Origin: JBCCGI01 sp039029355
GTDB taxonomy: Bacteria; Planctomycetota; UBA1135; GCA-002686595
NCBI GenBank assembly: GCA_039029355.1
Contig: JBCCGI010000033.1
Coordinates: 20,649 to 84,648 of the forward strand
Direction of reading: 5' to 3'
DNA length: 64,000 nucleotides
Of this stretch, positions 25,403-33,292 are shown piece after piece. A program made the translations under genes and the position numbers. The notes under the pieces are model-generated. The model was not told the origin of the DNA, did not search any database, and saw only the letters and a list, made by a program, of their open reading frames with translations. Positions within the stretch are counted from its first letter, which is position 1, and the number at the start of each line of letters is the position of its first letter.

Positions 25403-28400
25403 ATGCCCACCGTCCAACCTGCGAACCTCCTTCTCCCGCTCGCCTGCCTGCTCACGCCGGCCGCGACGACCTTCGCCGCCCCCGCCGCCGCGGGCAGCGC
25501 CTGGAACCGCCAAGCGGAGGACGGCGACGAGCAGTACCGGCTCTTGGCCGGACTCGCCGACAAGGACATGCACGAGATGGTCGTGCGCGAAGGCGAGGCC
25601 TTCCTGCGCCGCTTCTCGGATCACCCCAAGCGCGACCTGGCGCGGTATCGACTCGCGACGTCGCTCTTCGAGCTCGAGCGCATCTCCGACGCGCTGCCGC
25701 ACTTCCGCGAGCTGGTCCGGCTGCGCGGCTTTGAGTACGGCCCGGAGTCGTGGTTCCGACTTGGCCAGTGCCAGCTCGACGCGGGCCAAGCCGAGGCCGC
25801 CGCGGCGTCCTTCGCCAAGGTGATCGAATCGGGCAAGGAGTACCTGCAGGAGCACGCGCTCTTCCTGCGCGCCGACGCCGCCTTCCGCATGGAGGACTTC
25901 CCCGCCGCCGAGCGCGGCTACGCCGAGGTGCTGGAGCGCGGTCGCAAGGGCGAGTACGCGCGGGACGCCTCATCGGGCCTCGCCTGGTGCGCCTGGAAGC
26001 GCGGCGACCTCTCTCAGGCGGTCCAGCGCATCGAGCGGCACCTCGGCCGCTACGAGGCGGGCGGCGACGATCCGTACTCGGCCGAGCTGCGCGTGCTGCT
26101 CGGCGAGGCGCACCTGCAGACCGGCGCGCCGCAGCGCGCCCTCGAGGCTTTCCGCGGCGTGCAGTCCCCCGCCCAGGCCGACGCCGCCCAGCGCGGCATC
26201 GCCTTCGCGCTGGCGGACCTCGGCGACCATGCCGGCGCCGCACGCGTCTTCGGCGAGCTGCTGGAGCGCAGCCCGGAAGGCCCCTTCGCGGCCGAGGCGG
26301 CGCTGCACCGCGGCATCCACCTCCTGCGCGACGGGCGGCCCGAGGATGCGGCCCGCGCGCTCAACGCCCCCGCGGCCGGCGGCGGCCCCGAGGTGCTCTA
26401 CTGGCGCGCCCAGGCCCAGTCCCAGGCCGGCGACGCGCGCGCCGCGCTCGCGTCACTGGAGCAGGCGCTGAAGCGCTCGCCCGACGACGAGCTGCGCGCC
26501 CGCATCCAAATGGCACGCGGCGATGCACTGAGCGCCCTCGGCCGCGACGACGACGCGATCGCGGCGTACGGCGCCGCGGGTTCGGCCTACTCCCTCCACG
26601 CCGCGGCGGTGGCCGCGCTGAACGGCGGCGACGCGGCCGAGGCGATCCGCATCGGCGAGGAGCTCCTGAGCCGCTTCCCCGGCAGCGAGTACGAGGAGCG
26701 CACGCGCGTCGTCCTCGGCGAGGCGCACTTCGCGCGCGGCGACTACGGCGCCGCCGAGCGCACGCTCGAAGGCCTGCCGACCGGAGCACAGGACGCCGGG
26801 CTCCGCGCGCGCGCCCAATCGCGCGTCGCGTGGTGCCGCTACCTGCAGGGCGACACCGAGGCCGCGGCGCGCGAGTTCGCGCGCCTGGTGCGCGATCACG
26901 GCGACGCGCCGGAAGCCGAAGAGGCGCTCTATATGGAAGGCCGCGCGCGCGAGGAAGCCGGCGACAACGCCGGCTCCGTGCGCGCCTGGAACACCTACGT
27001 GTCGCGCTACGCCGCGGGGGCGAACCGCGCCGAGGCGCTGGTCGGGCTGGGGCGGCTCACGCCGCTCGCCGACGCGGCCAAGCACATCGAGCGCCTGCTG
27101 AACGAGGCGCCCGAGAGCGCGCTCCTGCCCCAGGCGCTCTACGAGCTCGGCGAGCGCGCCTCCGCCGCGGGACAGCTGCCCACGGCCAAGGCCAGCTACG
27201 AGGCGCTGCTCGCGCACTCCGAAGCCGGCCCGCTGGCCTCGCCGGGACGCTACGGGCTCGCGTGGTGCCTCGTGCAGGAGGAGAACTACGCCGAGGCAGC
27301 CGCGCTGCTCGACTCGATCCGCGCCGACTTCGGCGCGTCGGACGAGCTGCGCACCTCGGGCACCGAGCTCCTGGTGTGGGTCTGGCGCCGCGCCGGCGAG
27401 CCGCAGAAGTCGGCCCAGGCCTGGCAGGCGCTCGCGCGGCTGACCGACGACGAGCAGCGGCTCTTCCAGGCCGCGAAGACGGCCGCGCTTGCCCTGCGCG
27501 ACGCGGGCGACCCGCGCGCGGCGCAGAAGCTGCTGAACCAGCTGCTCGAGGAGATCCGCTCGCCGGAGCTCGCCGTCGAGGCGTTGGTCGAGGGCGCGTA
27601 CCTCGCGCTCGAAGCCGACGACGTCGACCGCGCCGAGGCCCAGGTGAAGGTGGCCGAGCGCCGCGCGCCGGGACACCCGAAGCTGGCGGAGGCCTCGTTC
27701 TTCGTCGGCGAGGCGCGGCTCGAGTCGGGCGAAGACGCCCGCGCGATCCAGCTGTACGAGGCGGCCTGCGCGCCCGGCAGCCCGGTGATGGATCTCGCGC
27801 TCTACAAGCGCGGCTTCGCCGAGCTGCGCCGCGAGAAGCCCAAGGCGGCCGAGGCCGCCCTCGCCCAGCTCGTCGCCGACCACGGCGAGAGCGACCTCTG
27901 GGGCGAGGGCCTGTTCCTGCTGGGCGAGGCGCGCTTCCGGCTCGATCGCTTCGAGCAGGCCGCCGAGGACCTAGAGCGCCTACGCCGCGAGCGGCCGCGG
28001 CACGAGGTGCTGCCGAAGGCGCTGTTCCGCCTGGGGCTGTGCTACGCGCAGCTGGAGCGCTGGGACCCGTGCGACCGCACGCTGAGCGCGCTGCTCAAGG
28101 ACAACCCGCGCTTCGAGAACCTGGCCGAGGCCGAGCTCGCGCGCGGCACGGCGCTGGTCGCGCTGGAGCGCCCGCGCGCCGCGCGGCAGGCCCTCGGACG
28201 CGTGCTGTCGCTCGACGGCGAGAGCGTGCTCGCGGCCCGCGCACACCTGCAGCTCGGCCGGCTGGCGCGCGGCGAGGGCGACCTCGACGAGGCGCTGTCG
28301 GAGTTCCTCAAGGTCGCGGTGCTCTTCGCCGCCGACGAGGAGGTCGCCGAGGCGCTCTACCGCGCCGGCGCGTGCCTCGAGGAGCAGGGCAAGCAGAACA

Positions 28401-28507
28401 CCGCCCGCGAGCGCTATCGCGAGGCGGCGGACAAGTACGGAAAGACCGCCTTCGGCGGTCGTGCGCGCGCGCGCCTCAGCGAGCTGGAGCGGAACGCGCA
28501 ACGCTAG
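25403..28507 (+). CDS. Exported TPR-repeat protein upstream of exbB/exbD
   Basis: 1,034-residue protein with a signal peptide (residues 1-25, LLLPLACLLTPAATTFA) followed by TPR repeats over its whole length. Examples are RYRLATSLFELERISDALPH, WFRLGQCQLDAGQAEAAAAS, ALFRLGLCYAQLERWDPCDR, AHLQLGRLARGEGDLDEALS and ALYRAGACLEEQGKQNTARE. It resembles very long YbgF/CpoB-type Tol-associated TPR proteins. The position directly before exbB, exbD and a TonB-like protein makes an envelope scaffold role likely. 132 bases with a structured, terminator-like RNA element separate it from exbB, so downstream expression may be uncoupled. The start ATG 25403 is supported by the signal peptide. No enzymatic motif is present. 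Confidence 0.85.
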   Translation: MPTVQPANLLLPLACLLTPAATTFAAPAAAGSAWNRQAEDGDEQYRLLAGLADKDMHEMVVREGEAFLRRFSDHPKRDLARYRLATSLFELERISDALPHFRELVRLRGFEYGPESWFRLGQCQLDAGQAEAAAASFAKVIESGKEYLQEHALFLRADAAFRMEDFPAAERGYAEVLERGRKGEYARDASSGLAWCAWKRGDLSQAVQRIERHLGRYEAGGDDPYSAELRVLLGEAHLQTGAPQRALEAFRGVQSPAQADAAQRGIAFALADLGDHAGAARVFGELLERSPEGPFAAEAALHRGIHLLRDGRPEDAARALNAPAAGGGPEVLYWRAQAQSQAGDARAALASLEQALKRSPDDELRARIQMARGDALSALGRDDDAIAAYGAAGSAYSLHAAAVAALNGGDAAEAIRIGEELLSRFPGSEYEERTRVVLGEAHFARGDYGAAERTLEGLPTGAQDAGLRARAQSRVAWCRYLQGDTEAAAREFARLVRDHGDAPEAEEALYMEGRAREEAGDNAGSVRAWNTYVSRYAAGANRAEALVGLGRLTPLADAAKHIERLLNEAPESALLPQALYELGERASAAGQLPTAKASYEALLAHSEAGPLASPGRYGLAWCLVQEENYAEAAALLDSIRADFGASDELRTSGTELLVWVWRRAGEPQKSAQAWQALARLTDDEQRLFQAAKTAALALRDAGDPRAAQKLLNQLLEEIRSPELAVEALVEGAYLALEADDVDRAEAQVKVAERRAPGHPKLAEASFFVGEARLESGEDARAIQLYEAACAPGSPVMDLALYKRGFAELRREKPKAAEAALAQLVADHGESDLWGEGLFLLGEARFRLDRFEQAAEDLERLRRERPRHEVLPKALFRLGLCYAQLERWDPCDRTLSALLKDNPRFENLAEAELARGTALVALERPRAARQALGRVLSLDGESVLAARAHLQLGRLARGEGDLDEALSEFLKVAVLFAADEEVAEALYRAGACLEEQGKQNTARERYREAADKYGKTAFGGRARARLSELERNAQR

Positions 28508-28512
28508 GAACG

Positions 28513-28617
28513 ACGACGGGGAGGGCGAAAGGAGCCCCAAGTAAGGATGGGTACCGATGAAGCTGTGGGCGACTTATCGGGCATCGGCTCCCCAGCTCTC
28601 CCCGTCGTTTTCTTTCT
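28513..28617 (+). promoter_or_regulatory. Candidate structured leader/attenuator before exbB
   Basis: An 11-bp perfect helix (28513-28523 with 28598-28608, ACGACGGGGAG / CTCCCCGTCGT) closes about 75 bases and is followed directly by TTTTCTTTCT. Within it, GGGC/GCCC (28523-28526 with 28534-28537) and CCGATG/CATCGG (28554-28559 with 28582-28587) can form, giving a three-way-junction-like fold. The first of these uses the last base of the closing helix, so one of the two pairs at 28523 must open. The element fills the gap between the TPR gene and exbB. It may end TPR transcription, or act as a ligand- or protein-responsive attenuator. It matches no riboswitch consensus I know. Confidence 0.55.
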
Positions 28618-28639
28618 ACGAGGCCCAGAGGAGGCAACG

Positions 28640-29332
28640 ATGAACATCCCCCCTGCGGCCGAGCCGGCGACCCCTCCGGTCGTGCTGGATTCGGTCTTCG
28701 ACATGGTCATGAACGGCGGCCCGCTCATGGTACCCATCGCGCTGTGTTCGGTGGTGGCCCTGGCCTACACCGTCGAGCGGTCGGTCCGCCTGCGGCCCGG
28801 TGAGCTGGGCACCAAGCGGCTCGGGCGCGACATCCTCGACGCGGTGGAGCGCGACGGCCCCCAGGCGGGCCTGAAGGTCTGCAAGGAGCGCAAGAAGCCC
28901 CTGGCGCGCATCCTGGGCGCCGGCCTCGGGCGCTTCGGCAGCCCGATGATGGAGGTCGAGAAGGCCGTCGAGGACGCCGGCGAGCGCGAGGTACGGCGGC
29001 TTTCAGCCAACCTGCGCCCGCTCGTGGTGGTCGGCATGATCGCCCCGCTGCTCGGGCTGCTCGGCACGGTGTGGGGCATGATCGAGGCCTTCTCGAGCAT
29101 CGCCCTGCAGGACGGGCTCGGGAAACCCGAGCTTCTGGCGTCGGGCATCTCGCAGGCGCTGATCACGACCGCCGCGGGGCTCGCCATCGCGATCCCGGCC
29201 CAGGCGATCTACTACTTCTTCCGCGGGCGCATCGACCGCTTCGTGCGCTCCTCGGAGGACCTCTATCTGGAGCTCGAGCAGAAGCTGGAGCACCACCGCT
29301 TCCCGCGGATCGACGCCGGGAGCGCATCGTGA
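28640..29332 (+). CDS. exbB: MotA/TolQ/ExbB proton-channel family protein
   Basis: 230-residue inner-membrane protein with the three TM helices of the ExbB/TolQ family: PLMVPIALCSVVALAYTVE, VVVGMIAPLLGLLGTVWGM and ISQALITTAAGLAIAIPAQA. The second and third contain the family's conserved small-residue and Thr-lined channel motifs. Residues 60-130 form the cytoplasmic helical part. The start ATG 28640 has GAGGAGG seven bases upstream. With ExbD it converts proton flow into mechanical work on a TonB- or TolA-like partner, here most likely the protein at 29756-33145. It overlaps exbD as GTGA (29329-29332). Confidence 0.92.
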   Translation: MNIPPAAEPATPPVVLDSVFDMVMNGGPLMVPIALCSVVALAYTVERSVRLRPGELGTKRLGRDILDAVERDGPQAGLKVCKERKKPLARILGAGLGRFGSPMMEVEKAVEDAGEREVRRLSANLRPLVVVGMIAPLLGLLGTVWGMIEAFSSIALQDGLGKPELLASGISQALITTAAGLAIAIPAQAIYYFFRGRIDRFVRSSEDLYLELEQKLEHHRFPRIDAGSAS

Positions 29333-29751
29333 AGATCCGCGAGGACGCGGGCTCGGAAGAGGCGGTCGTCAACCTGACGCCGATGATCGACGTCGTCTTC
29401 CTGCTGCTGATCTTCTTCATGGTGACCACGACCTTCCTCGACCCCGAGCGCGAGATCGAGATCGACCTCCCCACCGCGGACTCGGCCGGCGCGGTCGAGA
29501 GCCCGCCCGAGGAGATCATCATCACGGTGCGCAGCGACGGCACCGTGTTCGTGCGCGGCGAACTGCGCGACGACGACGGCCTGCGCTCGCTGCTGCGCAG
29601 CGCGGCGCAGCACGATCCGGAGACGCCCGTGACGATCCGCGGCGACCGCGAAGCGCACCACGAGGCGATCGTGGGCGTGATGGACGCGTGCGGCAGCGCG
29701 GGGCTCTACAACCTGGCCGTGGGAACCACGACCACCCAGCGGGGAGGCTAG
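29329..29751 (+). CDS. exbD: ExbD/TolR family biopolymer transport protein
   Basis: 140-residue ExbD. One N-terminal TM helix contains the essential proton-carrying Asp21 in LTPMIDVVFLLLIFFMV. The periplasmic domain follows (EIEIDLPTADSAG, EIIITVRSDGTVFVRGE, TPVTIRGDREAHHEAIVGVMD), which is the normal family length. The start GTG overlaps the exbB stop. The next gene begins four bases after its stop, so ExbB, ExbD and the propeller/toroid protein are one translational unit. Confidence 0.92.
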   Translation: MKIREDAGSEEAVVNLTPMIDVVFLLLIFFMVTTTFLDPEREIEIDLPTADSAGAVESPPEEIIITVRSDGTVFVRGELRDDDGLRSLLRSAAQHDPETPVTIRGDREAHHEAIVGVMDACGSAGLYNLAVGTTTTQRGG

Positions 29752-29755
29752 CGGC

Positions 29756-32700
29756 ATGGCGGCGGGGGGTTTTCGGCTGAACGGGAAGGACGTCGTCATC
29801 GTCCTGGCGCTGATCGCGGCAGGCGCGTACGGAGCGTGGGTCGCGCTCGAGGCCGGCGGTGGGCTCGGCACGAGCTGGACCGACGGCGACCGCGTGTTCC
29901 ACGACATCGGGAGCGACGTCCGCTACGCGATCTGGGACGACCCCGAGCCGGTCCAGGGCGCGGTCAACTCGGCCGAGACCGAGGGCCGCGCCGCGCTCTC
30001 GCCCGACGGGCGCCTCTTGGTGTTCCAGGCCGGCGAGCGCGGCCTGGGGGCCGACCTCTACGCCGCCGACCTGATCGACGGCGTCGCCTTCGACCCACGC
30101 CCCATCGCGGCGCTCAACACCGCCTTCGACGAGGTCGCTCCCGCCTTCTCGGGCGACGCGCTCTACTTCGCCACCGACCGCAGCGGCGAGGAGTTCGGGC
30201 TCGACCTGTGGCGCGCGCCCTACAGCGAGGGCCGCTTCGGCGTACCCGAGCCGTTCGGCCCCGGGCTGAACACCGCCGCCGACGAGACCGACCCGCTGCC
30301 GCTGCCGGGCTCGCGCGACGTGCTGTTCGCCTCGAACCGCCCGCGCGGAATGCGCACCGACTTCGACCTGTTCCTCGCCGCGCCCGCGATCGGCGCCGGC
30401 GCCGAGGACGGCTTCGACGTGCTGACGCTCGGCGAGCTGAACTCGCCGCACGAGGAGCGCGAGCCCGGGGTCACCGCCGACGGGCGCGTGCTGGTGTTCG
30501 CCTCGGACCGCGACGGTAGCCGGGGCGGATTCGACCTCTTCCGCAGCCTGCGCGGACAGGTGGGTTGGCTGCCGCCCTCCCCGCTCGACGGGCTCAACAC
30601 CGGCGCGAGCGAGCGCGCGCCGCTGCTGTCGCAGGACGGCTTCAGCCTCACCTACAGCCGCGCCGTGCTGGGACCCGACGAGGGCTCGAACGCGGCCGGT
30701 GCTGCCGGTGCAGACCTCTTCCGCGCCCGCTCGCGCGAGCTCTTCGCGCTGCCGCCGCGGGCGATCTCGCTGCTCGATCTCCTGGTCCTGTTCGCGCTGC
30801 TGCTGCTCGCGCTGCTCGCCTTCCTCGCGAAGCGCTGGCGCGGCATGGAGATCCTCTACAAGTGCTTCCTGGTGTCGTGCCTGGTGCACATGGCGCTGCT
30901 CTGGTACCTGAACCAGGTGCACCCCGAGGGCGACCCCGCCTCCTTCGGCGGCGAGGACCGGCTGTTCCGCGTGCGCGTCGAGCGCGCCGGCAACGTCGCT
31001 AGCGGCTCGAACCAGGAGCGCGGCGGCGCGCTGCAGGCCGAGCGCACGCTGGTCGAGCCCGAGGCCGCGCCCGGGCGCCTCGAGACCGAGACCGAGGTCG
31101 CCGCCGCGGCGCCCGCGTCGCGCTCCCTCGACCGCCAATCGCACGAGGAGGCGCTCCCCGGCCGCGACGGCATGGAGCCCACGCCCGAGGCGCCGCGCAA
31201 CGAGTCGGTCGTGCAGCTCGCCGACCAGGACGCGCCCTTCGAGCGCTACCAGGGCGACGCGCCCGCGCTCGCGCTCGCCGCGGGCCCGACCCAGTCGGCG
31301 CCGCTGCGCACCGAGGGCTCCTCGCCCGACCGCGCGGCCTCGAAGAACACCGCCGCAACCCCGGCCGCCTCGACCTTCCAGGCCCTGGCGCGCGGAGAGC
31401 GCGCCACCGACGCCCTGCCGCGCCCCTCCGAGGTCGTGGCCCAGCCCGCCCAACGCGCCGAGCCCGGCGGAGCCGAGGTCGCGCTGGAGCTCCCCGAGGA
31501 GGCCTTCGAGCGCAAGTCCGGCGAGGTCGCCGGCTTCGCGCTGCCCGCGGTCGCCAGCGTCGCCGCGCCCACGCGCGACGCCGAGGGCCCCGAGCGCGCC
31601 ACCGACGTTCAGCCCACCGCGATTTCCGCGAGCGAGGGCTCGGATCCGCTGCCGCGCGACGTGGGGCCACTCGCGAGCCTCGCGCCGCCGACGCTCGCGT
31701 CGGGCGACCTGCCGCCGCGCCGCGCCACCAGCGATCCGAACCCCACGCCGTCGCGCGGCGAGCCCGACGTGGTGCTCCGCGACCTGGCGCCGGACGAGCT
31801 GCGGCCGCCGGTGCGCGAGGTCGAGGCGCCGCCGCGCTTCGACGCGACGAACAGCCTCGCCGCGACCACCACGCGCCGCGCCCCGGTCGTGGCAACCGCC
31901 GAGATCCAGCCCGAGCGCTTCCGCTTCGAAGCGCAGCGCGACGAGCCCGCCGCGCCGCAGCGCCGCTCCTTCGAGCTCGCCAGCGCCCCCGCTCCCGCCG
32001 CCGACGACGTCCCGCGGCGGATGGAGCACACGCCCTACCGCAACCGCTTCGGCGACGAGAAGGAGCGCGCTCTGGAGCTCTACGGCGGCGGCGAGGAGAC
32101 CGAGGCCGCGGTGAAGTCCGGGCTCGACTACCTGGCCTCGATCCAGACCGAAGACGGCTACTGGGGCAGCCCCGACGACTTCCACGAGAAGTACCGCCAC
32201 GTCCTGGTCGGCAAGTCCGCGCTCGCGCTGCTCGCCTTCCTCGGCGCGGGGCACACCCAGGAGTCGGAGACCGAGCACTCCGACGTGGTGGAGCGCTCGA
32301 TCGCGTTCCTGCTCGCGATCCAGGACGAGCGCACCGGCCACTTCGGGAACAGCTCGGCCTACAGCCACGGCATCGCGACCTACGCGCTCGCCGAGTGCTA
32401 CGCCATCACCGAGGACGAGGAGCTGCGCCCCGCGCTGGAGCGCGCCGTGCAGCGCATCCGCTCGCAGCAGATCACCGGCGGCGAGGGCCGCAACGTCGGC
32501 GGCTGGGGCTACTACTACCCCGACGGCTCGACCTACCGCAACGACCGCTGGCCGCGCGTCTCGGTCACGGCCTGGCAGGTGATGGCGCTCGAGTCCGCGC
32601 GGCTCGGCGGCCTCGAGGTGCCCGACGAGGTCTTCGACCGCTCGCGCGACTTCCTGGCCGGCGCGTGGGACGGACGCCGCGGAGCCTTCCGCTACTCGCA

Positions 32701-33145
32701 CGACCCGGGTCGGCTCAACTCGGTCTACCCGGTGCTGCCGGCCTCGACGCCGGCCGCGATCTTCGCGCTGTCGCTGCTGGGCGTCGAGGCCGACTCCGAG
32801 CAGCTCGCGGACGCCGTGCGCTTCGTGCTCGAGCGGGCACCCGACTCCTACCGCTACACCAGCGACGACGACTTCGTCTTCCGCGCCCAGGGCAACCTCT
32901 ACTTCTGGTACTACGGCACCCTGGCGATGTTCCGCACGGGCGGTTCGGCGTGGGACCGGTGGAACGCGCAGATGAAGGAGACCCTGCTCGAAGGCCAGGA
33001 GCGGGACGGCTCGTGGGAGGCGATCTCGATCTACTCCGAGTACGCCGGAGACGACGACGAGGACCGCGCGTACTCGACGGCGATGTGCGTGCTGACGCTG
33101 GAGATCTACTACCGGTACTTCACGCCGCTGCTCGAGGTGAAGTAG
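29756..33145 (+). CDS. TonB-like three-TM protein: PD40 propeller plus squalene-cyclase-type toroid
   Basis: 1,129-residue envelope protein with a composite architecture. TM1 (residues 13-32) is followed by a PD40/WD40-type propeller (ALSPDGRLLVFQAG, PAFSGDALYFATDRSG, GVTADGRVLVFASDRDG, LLSQDGFSLTYSR). TM2 (about 336-358, ending KRWRG) returns to the cytoplasm. TM3 (about 363-388) carries Ser374 and His378 in the order S-x3-H, the pattern that TonB uses to couple with ExbB/ExbD. An Ala/Pro/Glu-rich linker of ~380 residues, like that of TonB, leads to a C-terminal alpha/alpha toroid (residues ~775-1129) with squalene-cyclase/prenyltransferase-type repeats (GLDYLASIQTEDGYWGS, SIAFLLAIQDERTGHFG, SVTAWQVMALESARLG). 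The catalytic DxDD of hopene cyclases is not seen, so a binding role is more likely. It sits four bases after exbD. Confidence 0.85.
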   Translation: MAAGGFRLNGKDVVIVLALIAAGAYGAWVALEAGGGLGTSWTDGDRVFHDIGSDVRYAIWDDPEPVQGAVNSAETEGRAALSPDGRLLVFQAGERGLGADLYAADLIDGVAFDPRPIAALNTAFDEVAPAFSGDALYFATDRSGEEFGLDLWRAPYSEGRFGVPEPFGPGLNTAADETDPLPLPGSRDVLFASNRPRGMRTDFDLFLAAPAIGAGAEDGFDVLTLGELNSPHEEREPGVTADGRVLVFASDRDGSRGGFDLFRSLRGQVGWLPPSPLDGLNTGASERAPLLSQDGFSLTYSRAVLGPDEGSNAAGAAGADLFRARSRELFALPPRAISLLDLLVLFALLLLALLAFLAKRWRGMEILYKCFLVSCLVHMALLWYLNQVHPEGDPASFGGEDRLFRVRVERAGNVASGSNQERGGALQAERTLVEPEAAPGRLETETEVAAAAPASRSLDRQSHEEALPGRDGMEPTPEAPRNESVVQLADQDAPFERYQGDAPALALAAGPTQSAPLRTEGSSPDRAASKNTAATPAASTFQALARGERATDALPRPSEVVAQPAQRAEPGGAEVALELPEEAFERKSGEVAGFALPAVASVAAPTRDAEGPERATDVQPTAISASEGSDPLPRDVGPLASLAPPTLASGDLPPRRATSDPNPTPSRGEPDVVLRDLAPDELRPPVREVEAPPRFDATNSLAATTTRRAPVVATAEIQPERFRFEAQRDEPAAPQRRSFELASAPAPAADDVPRRMEHTPYRNRFGDEKERALELYGGGEETEAAVKSGLDYLASIQTEDGYWGSPDDFHEKYRHVLVGKSALALLAFLGAGHTQESETEHSDVVERSIAFLLAIQDERTGHFGNSSAYSHGIATYALAECYAITEDEELRPALERAVQRIRSQQITGGEGRNVGGWGYYYPDGSTYRNDRWPRVSVTAWQVMALESARLGGLEVPDEVFDRSRDFLAGAWDGRRGAFRYSHDPGRLNSVYPVLPASTPAAIFALSLLGVEADSEQLADAVRFVLERAPDSYRYTSDDDFVFRAQGNLYFWYYGTLAMFRTGGSAWDRWNAQMKETLLEGQERDGSWEAISIYSEYAGDDDEDRAYSTAMCVLTLEIYYRYFTPLLEVK

Positions 33146-33148
33146 CCG

Positions 33149-33182
33149 GGTGCGGGGCGCGGACTTTCCCGCGCCCCGCACC
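33149..33182 (+). terminator. 14-bp perfect hairpin after the toroid gene
   Basis: GGTGCGGGGCGCGG (33149-33162) pairs perfectly with CCGCGCCCCGCACC (33169-33182) around ACTTTC, starting three bases after the stop codon. There is no T run, but stem strength and position argue for transcription termination of the exbB-exbD-toroid operon. Confidence 0.7.
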
Positions 33183-33189
33183 GCATGGC

Positions 33190-33219
33190 TTGCCGGATAC
33201 GCGGAGGAGCGACTAGGCT
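33190..33219 (+). promoter_or_regulatory. Possible promoter of the STAND gene pair
   Basis: TTGCCG (33190-33195) and TAGGCT (33214-33219) are 18 bp apart and start about 100 bases before the NB-ARC gene. They match the -35 and -10 consensus at only four and three of six positions. Located directly after the upstream terminator, this is the best candidate in the gap 33183-33292. Confidence 0.3.
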
Positions 33220-33292
33220 GGCGGCAGCTCGCGATGCCGCTCCGCCCCCCCGCCGTCCACCAAGGCGCCCGCCGCCGCTGAACGCCGCGCCG

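Noticed and set aside
28513..28617. Known riboswitch (cobalamin, SAM, TPP, fluoride, glycine or c-di-GMP) before exbB
   Set aside because: None of the hallmark conserved strings of these classes is present, so only an unnamed structured element is reported.
29756..33145. Active squalene-hopene cyclase
   Set aside because: Only the toroid repeats are present. The catalytic DxDD motif was not found and the domain is fused to a propeller and TM helices, so hopanoid synthesis is not supported.
33185..33292. 36-residue N-terminal extension of the NB-ARC protein
   Set aside because: The extension is Arg/Pro/Ala-rich, and the conserved DUF4062 strand ARVFLSS begins right after ATG 33293.
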